Of a stretch of 64,000 nt of DNA, positions 48,601-60,678 are shown piece by piece. Source of the DNA: Artocarpus heterophyllus (Eukaryota; Streptophyta; Magnoliopsida; Rosales; Moraceae). The stretch is taken from positions 24,301,899-24,365,898 of the forward strand of contig CM046348.1 in NCBI GenBank assembly GCA_025403435.1, written 5' to 3'. Under the pieces are notes generated by a model, which was not told the origin of the DNA, searched no databases, and was given only the letters and a program-made list of their open reading frames with translations. A program made the translations under genes and the position numbers. Each line of letters starts with the position of its first letter. The first letter of the stretch is position 1.

Positions 48601-50166
48601 CAAACAAATTTGATCTTTCTAACTCTCCTCTCTTTTATTTTTTATTATTTTTGTTTTTTATTGTTTTCTTTGTTTAGGTTGTTTCTCTTTACTTCTATAC
48701 TTAGTCTTACATTGAGGACAATGTAAGGATTAAGTGTGGGGGGAAGGATTTAGAATTTTTAGATTTCTTTTTTGTTAGGTTTTTGTTTTCTTATCTAAAA
48801 AACCATAAAAAATTAAAATAATTTAAAATTTTTTGTAAAGTTTTTTGCTTTAGTTTTAGGTTTTTGAATCTTAGGATGCCTTCCAACCTTATTGATGAGA
48901 ATTACGCATTAATTTTTATGAATTTGCATGATGATGAGTATTGTTTTGGATTGACTTTATTATGTGGTTAATATGTTTTTATAATGATTATACACTTTAT
49001 GCACTTAATCATGTTATTTGGTAATTAGACTCACATGTTAGAAGAAATAGATTTTTGTACCCTCATTCTAACTTTTATTTTGATTGTCCTGTCAAGGTTG
49101 AATGTTAGAACTCTCTTGGAGATCTTTTGAGGAGAACAACCGATTGAGCATCACTTGGAAAAGGATTAAGGCACTTGGTTTCCTAGCACTAAGGCCAAAT
49201 TATCCAGCGCACCGATTGATGTTCCCAAGAGGAAATCCCCCTTAATAAGCCAATTTGAGCCTTTCATTTAAACCTTTTTCTTTGGCTAGCCATATCTTCT
49301 TGCCTAGCATGATCATATTCATATATCCGTTACCCTTGTTCTAAAGATGAATTGGAGTTTAGAGATTTATTTCATGTTCAAGGAAGGTTTTGCAATAATT
49401 GGGTTAGGAATAGAGGATAAGTATGGGAGAGAGAGTTAGATTGGGAGAAAGTAAGGCACGGGAATTTTTGTAAAGGAAGCTTAAAAAAAAAGACAAAAAA
49501 TAGAAAAGAAAATAAGAAGAAAAGAAAAAAAATAAAATAAAAATTCTTGAGCTTTCCTATAATTATTTTTGGGTGTTGCAAGGGTGTTTAAAATGATCAA
49601 AAAAAAAGGCCAAAATAGAGATATCTAGCATATATAAGAACTTTGTAGGGTTTTAAGAGGTGTTCATTGAAAAATATTACGATGCCTCTAACTCTATGAA
49701 GTTTTTAGAACCTTTGTGACATCCTATCCTTTCTTTCTTTTAACTACGACCCCTTGGCCCCGTTACAACCCGTATCGATGACCTTTTTTTATTTCAGGTG
49801 GTGCCTTAGGTGTAGTGGGGATTTGTACTAAAGGGGGAGCCTATGACATTTAATATTTTCTAACCAAGATTAGGTGGTCATTTCTATCAGGACTTTAAGG
49901 TTTTACCTTTTTCATAGACTCTGTTGTTTCAATATCGATAACATTGGCTATTCATACACACACAAGTATAATTGTTATAGGATATACTAACTTGATAAAG
50001 GCTAATTGACATAACACAGTGCTTGTTTGATTTTTAGTCTATAAATCTCATTGTTATATGAGGTAAAAAAAATTGGAAGGTTAGTTTTCTTTGTCTAATG
50101 CTTTTGTTAGTTGTTTTTCGTCTTAGTTTTGCTCAAGGACGAGCAAAGGTTAAGTGTGAAGGAATT

Positions 50167-50829
50167 TGATAAATACATAATTTAGTATTATTTTCTAATC
50201 AAATTTCCTATATTTCTTTGCTTTATTCTTGAATAATTTATATTTTTTTTGTTATTTTGTGTTTTGCACATGTATAAATTTAATGAGCTTAAAATGAACA
50301 GAAAGAGAGGAATTGAGAGTATAAATTTGAATTATTCGCCTTGAAGGTCTACTAGGGGCAAAAGTTGATTTTTTTAGCAATTTAATGGGTTAAATTATCA
50401 ATTTCAGCAAGAACAAAGCTCGCCACTGTGAGAAAATGCCTTGCAACCATGCAACAGCATAGAGGCCAAGTGCAGCCATGCTAAAAGTTCATGTAGCCAT
50501 GCAAATGTGCTGCAAAGCTCACCCTCGCACATAAAAGCCTGCCCTTACGTGCGGAACTGAAGTTCATGCAGGCATGATGCCACAATATATTGACCAACTT
50601 TATTATTATTTTTTGCGTTTATTTATTTTCTTATGTTTAATTTAATTTAGTTATTTCCTTTAATTCAAAACCCCTATTTTGTGTTTTATTTTATTGTGTC
50701 TTAGATTTTATTATTAATAACTAATTAATTTGACCTAATCTTCTACGGGAATGATCCTTACTCATCACTATAATTGACTATGACTATACTTTAATTAAGA
50801 TTAATTTGGTACTTCTCTGAAGCATACAA
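50167..50829 (+). repeat. 3' LTR of element G, internally deleted (about 660 bp)
   Basis: Both ends match the 5' LTR, but about 850 bp (corresponding to roughly 45694-46545) are missing near 50587. The preceding GCAAAGGTTAAGTGTGAAGG is its polypurine tract region. Confidence 0.75.
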
Positions 50830-51678
50830 TAATTGGAAAAAAAAAAAGGAAAAGATGATGATTCATGTTATTTATATAAAATTACAAAATTACTCTTATG
50901 ATTAATCCTATTTAAAAATTTTCCTTAGAAAATGGGAGTTAGATTAATGATAATTTCAATTGTTGTAATTGCTTTTCCAACTTAATATGATGTCCAATGT
51001 GGGAATGATTTTTCTTTCATGGGCCATGGAGGAATTGAGAATCCTTTAACTTCTTCCCCTCTTATCAAGTTTCCACAACCAAAAAATATTATTTCTCACA
51101 TTTTAGTTTCTACTCGTCGATCCTTCCACCACTTTATCCCTCCTACCAGCAATTAGTATGATTTTGGGGAAATGACTAATTTTATGTATGCTTTTATAGT
51201 TATAAATATAATCAAATTTTTCGAGTTTAAAAAAATGACTATTCTTAGTTATATTCTAGCCATAAGTAGTGTTATCAGCAAATGGAGTCCTCATTTACTT
51301 GATGAATTGGATTGCGCAACAAATAATAAATTTATAATGTTTTCCTCTGCACAAAAAACCTATCCTTTATCTTGAAGTTATTAACATTAATGACCCTTGA
51401 ATTATGGGATCTCCTCTACTTTGCTCTCTAAACTTTAAAACTGCCACTTTACAACCATAAACTTTTAGAGCTTTTCACTTTGCCCTCTTTGTCTAATTTT
51501 CTATCAAAAGTGATGGAAATAGACCCACATAAGCTAAACATGGGTGATCTATAAGGGGAAAACAACATTTTGTTAGTCCCAAGTGAGAATTATCGTTACA
51601 CTATCTTATTTAGAAAGTTGGGAAAAAATAATTTAAGGACATCTAATTTAGTGTTTTGATATGTTAGGGGTGAGAATG
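50830..51678. other. AT-rich intergenic region
   Basis: No gene supported. 51375-51540 carries CTCTAAACTTTAAAACTGCC-like words often found in MITE ends, but no matching inverted copy was found. Confidence 0.5.
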
Positions 51679-52810
51679 TGTTAGATTAGGTGCCCTAAAG
51701 ATTAAATAATGTAATAGTTTTTGAGGCATTTAACCAATAAAAAAATATCATTTTAGTCATATATGAAATTTGTCCTTTTTATGTTCATTTATATTAAACG
51801 TATGTTAATTAAACTAAAGACTAAGACTGTCAATCTAAACCTTTAAGATTGTACATATGATAAACATATTATATAGAAGACATAAATCTTAAGGTGATGG
51901 TCTAAATATAAAATGTCCACAATCAAGGGAATAAAGTTGGGCACTTTATTCATATTAAGATTATTATGTTGTCTATATCTCTAATAGAAGATGGCTTGTT
52001 TTGTTCATCGGAGTGGGACTCCGCGAGTAGAGACATTGGTATATTGTCACTAGTGATGATGTATTGGATGGGGACTAAAGATGAATTGATTTATTTAATA
52101 ATTCTGTTTAAATAAATTAATTCACTTTAGACAATCATATGTGTTACATCTTAATCCTAAAATGAATAAGTGAGTTTGTATTCTCGACATGTGTCTTTTG
52201 ATGTACCATAAGGTGACATCTTGAATTATATAAACGCACACATACCAATAAATTGGAGATATAATTCTTGATTGACGTAAACTCGTTATTTAAAGATATA
52301 GAATCTACAGCTTTTTTGTAGAGTTAACGATATTCTCTTATAGGCATTATCTTGTAATTGAAAACTAACGCTCAACCATTTAGATACATATATGTAACCA
52401 AATGGTATACTATTTGTATTGGTTATATAGAGTAAGTTTTCTACTAGTGAGATAATGAAACATAAGATAAATATAGTTGGGAAAGTAAAACAGAATTTAT
52501 CCTTAAGTCGATTATGAATATCCTATAGGGATGTTACATGTTATGATATCTTAGGGATGATAAACTTATTGGAGTTAAGTAATTTATATATAGTTCATGA
52601 GTGCAGCTCTAATCTTTTAGCGAAATAGTTTTAGAGTTGATAATTATAAAATATATATGTCGAAAACATGTTATTTTATAATCATAGGAGCTTGATCTAT
52701 ATATGTCCATCAAGTCCCTTTTGTTAGCTCACATATTTTCTGTAACAATACAGTGTGTTTTTCTTATATATTGATAACTTATGTTAATTCTTAGATTGGC
52801 ATAAAGCCTC
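51679..52810 (+). repeat. Copia LTR fragment related to element D
   Basis: Starts TGTTAGATTAGGTGCCCTAAAG and is collinear with the sense LTR of D. Shared blocks include the TGTCAATCTAAACCTTAAG region, CAATCAAGGGAATAAAGTTGGGC, and the GACTCCGCGAGTAGAGACATTGG region. Similarity fades after about 52810, so the 3' end is missing. No internal sequence is present. It lies about 600 bp beyond the PSY stop codon. Confidence 0.8.
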
Positions 52811-53124
52811 TAAAAATGAGGTCTATTATACTTGGCCCACATAAAAGCCTATGAATGACTGTTTGAGAGGAGTGGCGAAGTAAAAAATTTATTTATTTTT
52901 TTCAAGGGTTAAAAATGAGACAAAAAATTAAAATTAAAATGATAATACATATTTATACACACATATATTAATCCAAATGAACCAAACTTTAACTCATTTG
53001 CTAAAGTCTACAATCTACAAAATTGTGAACTCACATAGTAATATCATCGTTTTTTCATTTATTTAACATTTTATGATTGAAATATGAGATACCTAAAAAT
53101 CGAAATTTAGAATGTAATCGAAGC

Positions 53125-53129
<5 letters not shown>

Positions 53130-53160
<31 letters not shown>
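53130..53160. repeat. (TA)n microsatellite
   Basis: About 15 TA units, about 250 bp beyond the PSY stop codon. Confidence 0.95.
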
Positions 53161-53163
<3 letters not shown>

Positions 53164-53412
53164 GTCACAATAAAAATCAGAGGGGGAATTAAAAAAAACA
53201 ATCATTGATTGAGAAATAATAAGGGGATGTTGTAACCGATGCACTAACAAAATTGAAGTGAAAATTGATCTTTGTCTAACAAAATTGATAAAGATTTACA
53301 AATTTCAGATTTGGGAGCCTATGAACATTCGACTTCAATATTTGTAAGCCAAAATTTACAATTTGGGACCTTGATTTCTAAAGATACCATTTTTGACTTT
53401 AATAGTGACCAA

Positions 53413-56400
53413 CTAAGCAGTCTGTGAGGATCCCATATTTGCTCTGGCATAGGCCACGGGAATGGATAGGAATTTCTTTGCTTTTCCTGCATAAGCACGC
53501 TTGGTGAAGTTGTCATAGTCATTGGATTCAATGGAGTCCAATATCTGTCGATATAGTAACAAAGACGCCCACACTGGCCATCTACTAGCTGAGTTGAGCT
53601 CTGCAACGCCCTTCTCAGCCTCATCAAAGAACATTCTAGCTCGCTTTATTTGGCCCTTCATGAAACTCCGCCACTTGTCTGTTACTTTCCCCCGGAAGAT
53701 GTCTTCATCCGATAGGCCGGCGAGTGCAAGTTCGTCTTGTGGGAGATATACTCTTCCCCTCCTAGCACTGCCATGATCAACTCAATAATGGAAGCTTAGA
53801 CATTATAAGAAGCACTCAACGCATGCTTACCAACTTCAAATGAATGCAATGGAAAAGATAATGGGACTGGAATAAAACATAAATAAAAGAATATGAATGG
53901 GATCATAGATCTCTTTCTAGTTTCATTGATCTATTAGAATTTAGAAATGAAAAATAATTCACTATAATAGAAATATTATTATTGTAACTATTTTAATTTT
54001 TTTTTACATAATTAATTATTATTGACTTATAAATATGTGAACTTATCAAGGGGCGTATAAGTAACTTCGACATTTGCCAAAGTAGTTAAAGATTTTTTTT
54101 TTTTTTTTTTTTGGGGGAAAAATGGTTAAAGAATTGGTATCTTCTTCTCCTCATTCTCTATATTTGTGAGGAAAAAATGAGAGAACACTACGCAAATAAT
54201 CAATAATGGGCCCACATGTGTGGTTCTTGACACCACGGGTACCTCTAACATTGCTCACACTTTACGTAGGGCCCACCAAATCACCATTAAGCAAGCACGT
54301 GAATAAATGAGGGGGAAAAGAACATCTCCTTTTCTCTTTTCCTTCCATGTGAAGCAAACACTCAAAGTTAACAAAGTTTATTCCTCAATGTTTGCACTTT
54401 CTAAAATGATGTCCTGAACTTTAGACTGTATTAAGTTCAATAGAAGAGGTCACAAGAATCTTACTCTTCTCCAACATCTCTGAGTATGTTAGTGAGCTGA
54501 TTGGCTATCCCAAGTGCCAATGCAGCATTGTAAACGCTCTCTGTTGAAGCATTTGATTCAGGTGCTATTCCCATTACAGGAACACTCATAAGGCCCACAG
54601 TCCCAGCAACATAGTAGCAGTAAAGGTATAGCTCATCAAAATTTTTGTACCTTGACTTTCTCAAGTCTAGCCTCATTCCTTCTATCATGTCCCTGAAGGG
54701 CTGTCCAAAGAGATAAAACTCCTAAAACTCACTTCTGGTAAGTCGTAGGTAACAAAAGATGCATTCCAGCTAAAAGATGCAAGTAGTTAGTTCAACCATG
54801 GTTTTTCCATGACATATGGTTTGTTGTACCTGTATATCAACGGGATACTTTGAGACGGCATGAGATAGAGCAGCATCATACAAATCGAATGGGCGACCTT
54901 CGAAAAGATTACTCAACCTTTGCTCCCATCTATCAAGCGCCTTTGGGGTGATGTGCGAAGCATTAGGTCCATCCACTAGCTCATCTGTCCTTCTGCACCA
55001 TACTGCATACACAGAAAATTCTCAAATTACCATCTGAAATTGTTTAGCAAGGCCAAAATTTTAAGTCAAACTGAGCATTTAGCCTCCCATTTGACCAGCA
55101 TTTCAAGGAATAGAACAGAATCATGCATATTAACACAGTGCTTGAAGAACTTGTCTTATAACTGTCCATGTGCTCAGCTGAGGATATCGGCACACACAAA
55201 AATCAAGAGAAGCGGATGTCAAAACTTGATTTGAGTTTATTTTTGCCAAGAACTTAACTTGGATAAACACTAAGAAATTTAAGATTAAACAGAAAACACA
55301 TTAATTAAAAACCAGAATCAATTAAATTCCCCAAGCAACTAAACAGACACATGTAATAGATTTATTTACAGTCTGAATATATTGGCAAAGTACGTCGACA
55401 GTGGACAACAAAACTGAAAAAAAAAAACTAAATGGCAAGCATAGTGGGAATATTCATACGAACCATAAATTGCCCAAACAGCTTTTCTCCGTTCTGGTGT
55501 CATGAGTAATGTGCCTGGGAATCAAAAACAGAGAAAAAAAATCCATCAAAATTTTTGCCAAAATGAATTCTTCAAAAATCACTGAACTAAAAAATAATTA
55601 GCAATTTTTTTTTTTTGCCAAAATGAATTCTTAAAAAAAATAGTAATTAGAAATAGCTTGGCTATAAGCATTGGCATATATAACCAAAAAAAATTCTGTG
55701 CCTCTGCTCAAGGACAAAGGGTGGTAACAGAGACGGAGTTATACACGGGCTAGGGTGAACGGCTGCCCCTCAAACTTTTTTCTTTCAACACTGAATGTAA
55801 AATTTTATCAAAATTACATTCCACCCTCATTAAAATTATATTCCAAATTAGGTTCCATCTAAACTTTTATATTTCCTTCCTTTAATTTTGCTAACAATGT
55901 TAGTATATGCTCTATCCCTAACTAATTTTCTAGCTCCTGGATAGTAATTTACCACACAAAACGACATTTGGATACTTCTGGTTCAAATTTTCAGGTCACC
56001 TTTTCCACCTTTCTCGGCAACCAAACAAATTGCCTCTGGGAAACAGCGAAAGCACACAACAGAAGACTTAGGCCGAGAGATTGTATTATAACTTCGTTAT
56101 TTTTTGAAAGTCCAAAAGATTGGACAAAAATAAATAAACAAATAAATAAACAAAGAGAGAGAGGCAATCATAATAATGAACTACTTTACAACCCATATTT
56201 CTACATAAATAAATAAAGAAATAAATAAAAGATAAAAAGAGAAAAGGCGAAGTACCCAGATAAAAAGTCTTGGCGTACTCAGCACAGACTTCGCCGCAGC
56301 GATGGTAAGCGTCATTTAAGAGATCCCAATCGGTGTTTTCATCAGTAGTTTGGACGGTTGGATTAAAGTCGAAAGCTTTGTCTTTTTTGCGGGTAATATT

Positions 56401-56661
56401 ATTATTCTTCTTCCGTTCTCTGACGAGAGCGGCTTGTTTGAGCACCGCTTCGTACACCTTCTCTTCTGAAGATCTCGCTGGGGTCACCACTGTGCTCGAG
56501 TAGGCCAAAGCTTTAGATGTCGAAGAAGAAGAAGAAGAAAAATAGGACATTTTGGATCTCCTGATTGGAAATCCATTTCTGGGCACGAGGTTGCCTGGCA
56601 AAACGTTGGTGGTAATGGTGCTGTCTTTGTGACAAACCACCCAAAGGACACCACTAGACAT
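53413..56661 (-). CDS. PSY: Phytoene synthase, five coding exons
   Basis: Exons (minus strand): 56661-56256, 55514-55464, 55002-54830, 54700-54465, 53767-53413; 406, 51, 173, 236 and 355 nt, all introns GT-AG, giving 406 aa, normal for PSY. It condenses two geranylgeranyl diphosphates to phytoene, the first committed carotenoid step, in the plastid. The N-terminus ([10 protein letters not shown], Ser-rich) is a likely transit peptide. The conserved part starts near [15 protein letters not shown]. Both Mg-diphosphate motifs are intact: DELVD (159-163) and DVGED (285-289, split by the last intron). [14 protein letters not shown] and NQLTNILRD segments are present. The 51/173/236 exon sizes match known plant PSY genes. 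The usual intron after SASRWP is absent, so the last two exons are fused. No frameshift or stop was seen, so it should be functional. PSY is typically regulated by light and development; only a TATA box is visible here. Confidence 0.97.
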
Positions 56662-56825
56662 CTCAACTTCACTCTGCTTTTTTTCCTATCTCTCCTCTTT
56701 CCCTGCTTTTTTTTTTTTTTTTTTTTTTGGAGGGACGCTTCTTCGTTTGTGTTCTTCTTGGGCTGGAAAAAATGACCAGTATTGTTTTTTTGAGTTTTTT
56801 TTTTTTTTTTCCCTTGACATATGAT
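56662..56825 (-). promoter_or_regulatory. PSY: PSY 5' leader with two long A tracts
   Basis: On the mRNA strand there is a run of about 22 A (56728-56707) and one of about 16 A (56810-56795). The start of the leader is inferred from the TATA box. Confidence 0.5.
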
Positions 56826-56851
56826 AAGGTTACTGACTGACTGGCTATGCT

Positions 56852-56860
56852 CCTTATATA
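56852..56860 (-). promoter_or_regulatory. PSY: TATA box of PSY
   Basis: The minus strand reads TATATAAGG, 191 bp upstream of the ATG. Transcription would start near 56825 and give a leader of about 165 nt. Confidence 0.7.
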
Positions 56861-56869
56861 GCGTTTGCG

Positions 56870-59800
56870 ATAAAAGGGTTTCCAATTCAACGAATGTGCT
56901 CAACAACTCTCAACACCTCCCACATGGAAATATGTGCACAGGAGTTTGTAGATACCAATGTTATCTTCTGGTAAAAACCTAAGATTCAGTTTTTAGTGCC
57001 GTCCTCGGCGGGATTTTGTTTGTTAGGTGACAATAATGTCCTCATTATTAAACTTTTAGAGGAACTATGTCTTTGTTGTTTTAATTGCGACGAAATGGTT
57101 AATAATTGCGACAAAATTGTTCATACTAAGATAAACTTTTATAAGGTGTTTAAAAGGATGGTTAGAATTATTGATTAAAATTATTTTTATTGTAGTATGT
57201 AAATGTAGCGATTTTTTTATTATTATTGTAGCATGTGAAAGTTTTACACTATTTATAACTAAAAAAGTGGTGGGAACTACTTTTGCCAAACACAAGATTA
57301 AGAGTCTATCTAAGAGTGTAATTCAAACTAAAAATTTAAACCTTAAATAGTATAACAATTTAAATTTTTTTACAAAATATTGTAACAAAGTTGGTTTAAA
57401 CTAAATATTTTTTGTTTGAACTATATTTCTAAAATTAATTATTTCTTATTAAATTTCGTCAAAATTTTTATTCCTACACGTCCCTAATTTTAGGGCATAC
57501 TAAAAAAAATCAAATAGTGGGTCGAAATTGGCTATATTTGGTACTAAAATTAGTTAAGGCTATGTAATAGAGGCAAAAAAAAAAGAAAGAAAGAGTTGAA
57601 TATCAGAAAACATAAAGGGCATATCAATAACAGTTTCAACTACAAAACAGATAAAAAAAAAATTATCTTTGGAGCAACCCAACTACATCATTGTAGTTAA
57701 TGTTTGCAACATCCAAGTTCAGTTTGGGTTGTAAAAGCTTCCCATATCAAAAGTCCAAATCTCTTATTCAAGGCTGAAAGTAACTCAAAATAACACCCTA
57801 ATATCACATATAAACAAAATCGATTAACAAAAAAAAAAGGAAATTTTGGTCTTTCAATGAAAATAGAGAAGGGTAGCAATTTGTGTTCAACACGAGTACA
57901 CAATTCGAAATCAACCTTACTCCATGGCACAAATTAACTCAAATTGACTCGATTTTTTAATTTTTTTAATTAAAAAAATACAGAAATATAGATAAATAAT
58001 TTTTAAAATAATAAATTTAAGAAAGTTACTTCAAATAAAGTAAAAAATATAATATTTATGACTTAATTTCACAAAATAGACTATAAATAAGTGGAATAAG
58101 CAAGTAAAATAACACTTATATTGCTTATATTAGTCGTAATAATACAAATCTAAGTGATTTTTTCATTGACGGGTGACTCATAGGTTGACTCGAACTTGAC
58201 ATGAACAGTTAGATTGACACAAACACAATCCAAATTGCCACCCCTTAATAGAGATACAAAGGTTTTAATGGAAGTTGACAAAAGGCCTTTAATTACAAAG
58301 GTTTGTTGAATTTGAAGGTAGTTTTGTTGAAAAACAAAAGAACACGAACAAAGGTGTTACTTAATAAAGTGCTTTGGAATATTTGTATATGCATGGAAGG
58401 ACACGCATACAACCAACCTGAGGCTAGCCGAGATGATGAATGGGGAAGGGTAGGTTAGGTGTAAGGTTCAAATCTTGGAAGCAACATATAGAGTGCAATT
58501 CTTTAAAAATAAAAAAAGAAAAAGAAAAAGAAAAAAACACACGCAATTTCTATATTGGCCTCTAAACTTAATCTTTTAAATACCATAAAAAATATTATTT
58601 AAATTTGGAAATAATGATGCAATTGTATTTAAAAAACTTCAAAATCAAATTACTTTCTTCAACGTGACTGAACTAATTCGTCACAGTGTTGTAAATTAGA
58701 GCATTTTAAACGTCCAAAGTCCACATAAATAATGATGCCTTTTGTAGTATGGTATAAAAAATTATCTATCACTAAAACTTAGTAAGATTTGTATTATGTG
58801 ATTTTTATTAAATTTCAAGTTTAAAAACATGCACTTTGCTTAGGTTATATAATAAATCGAAAAGGTTGCGGTGATCAACAAAAAAAAGCAATTAGTACAC
58901 ACAAATATGTTAGGAGTTTAAAAAAACAGTGTAAAATTATGACACTATAATATAAAATAAAATTTAATATAATATAAAACTATCACATAGTTCAAACTCT
59001 ACAGTCTTATCTTAAATACACGTTTGAAGCAATAATTATCCGCCTGGTGACTTAAAGTTAGACAACTATACGGCCAACTGGGTTGTCTTTAATACACTAG
59101 AGGCATGTATTGGTGCACCATTTATTATGTTTTCCTAAGAAGATTTTTGGTTGACTTTTTTTTTCACTTTTTTTTTTCTTTTTTGGCTAGCTACTATTTT
59201 CTCTTCTTATTTAGCATAACCGAACCTATTAGATCGCTATAAATACATGGTATGTCATTAAAGAAAGAAGGAAAAAAAAAAAGAAAAAAAGCAACAACAA
59301 CAGCCATATCTAGGTGTGAGCACATGTGGCTTAGGTAACAATAGTACAAGATATGGCTGTCGATTTTCAAAATCTCAGGTATCTAGATTGCGACAATCCT
59401 ATACATGGGAACGCTTTTGAAGAATTGAAAAGGGATCTGTATAGTTCCAGTCTAAACTTGCAGGAGGAGATGTGCTTTGTGCGTATCTAACAATCCCATT
59501 GCGTTTATTTTGGGGGAAAACCTGCACTTCTTCTTCTTTTATTTTTATTTTTATTTTTTCTAAAGAGGCCAAAAAAAGGCCCTTTTTAACCCCAAAAAAA
59601 AAAAAACAAACCCATTTAAACAGATAGACATGCAATTACGTACGTACGTGAGTGCCGTAGCACTTTGTTAGACTCACAGGCTTGTCCCCCACTGCGTAGT
59701 GTATTATCGCTAGACCATATATGGCATTAGATGCTCTGTATGCAGCCCAACATGCTCCATCAAGTGGGTTTCAACCTGCTTTGGAGTTTCAACTTTTGAA

Positions 59801-60301
59801 GGGATGCCCCTAAATTCTATCAAGTCGAAATTCAATGCGGTTGGTATTCACTTCTTTTAGATTTAGATGAGTATGAAATTAGGTCAAAGTCCATTTATCT
59901 TATTATTTACGTATACGACATAAGGTATGATCTATATAATGCATCAATGTGATGACAAACAACCCCTGTGTTTATTTATTAAAAAAAGGAAAGAAAAAAT
60001 GTGCATTTTTTTTGTATTAGCATGCACATAAATGTTGAAAGAAAAAAAACTCTACAGGAAATAATTCTCTAATTGTTTTTGTTAGACAAAGACACACCAA
60101 TAATAATTAAGAAAAATACTAACATATATTACCACAACTATAAAATTGTGTATATAATTATAAAAAAATGTTAACACAATGATGTTGTTATTTAACATGG
60201 CAAAAAACTCAAGAAATGACAAAATCATAGGTATATAATCACATCAGCGAACGTAGAAGGACCTTTATTAGACTTTGAATTATAGTACAACTAATGGAAT
60301 A
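56870..60301. other. PSY upstream/intergenic region
   Basis: AT-rich with no supported gene. Nearest the gene it is the distal PSY promoter. One ATCTA on the minus strand (56953-56949) matches a motif reported in PSY promoters, but a 5-mer carries little weight. A/T homopolymers are near 57540-57660, 58505-58535, 59160-59290 and 59530-59610. Confidence 0.5.
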
Positions 60302-60678
60302 GGGTAACTTGTATTGTTGCATCCTAAACTATTCGTTTTTTGCAAAATGCACCCCAAACTTTCAATCTTAGCAAAATACACTCTAAATTTTGAAATGATT
60401 AGCAATTGAGGTCTAATAGTTATAACAAGCATTAAAAAGGATGGACAATTTTGGTCATGACATTAGCACGTGAGTTTTCTTAAGAGTAGAGCTCGTCACT
60501 TTAAGAAAAAAAATTAAAGCTCAATATGTGAAAAATAATACTTAACGAAAATTAAAAGTAGCTATTTGACTTCGATTGCCAATGATTTTAAAGTTCAAGG
60601 TGTCTTGTGCTAAGATTGAAGTTTAAGATGTATTATACAAAAAGTAAATAATTCAAGGTGTAACAGTGCAATTTGCTC
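60302..60678. mobile_element. Mutator-like MITE with long terminal inverted repeats
   Basis: 377 bp; the first about 115 bases (GGGTAACTTGTATTGTTGCA...) pair with the reverse complement of the last about 115 (GAGCAAATTGCACTGTTACA...) at roughly 70% identity. Flanking 9-mers aatggaata (60293-60301) and aatagaata (60679-60687) differ at one base. A 9-bp duplication and long inverted repeats are typical of Mutator-like elements. No coding capacity. Confidence 0.75.

Larger units (their letters stand above)
45276..50829 (+). mobile_element. Element G: degraded Tat/Athila-like LTR retrotransposon
   Basis: LTR starts are TGATAAGTGC at 45276 and TGATAAATAC at 50167. The flanking repeat is taatt (45271-45275 and 50830-50834), with a one-base ambiguity at the right end. 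After the 5' LTR comes TGGTACCGTTATCGGGGA, a mutated form of the primer site usual for Tat/Athila elements. The 3.4-kb internal region keeps gag-like scraps and the hallmark 3' pol end (ACCAAGCGCTTAATGGCAAG) and AATGTAAGGATTAAGTGTGG tract. RT and integrase are not recognisable. Non-autonomous and dead. Confidence 0.8.

Noticed and set aside
53319..53627. Minus-strand ORF overlapping the last PSY exon
   Set aside because: Out-of-frame with the conserved PSY C-terminus.
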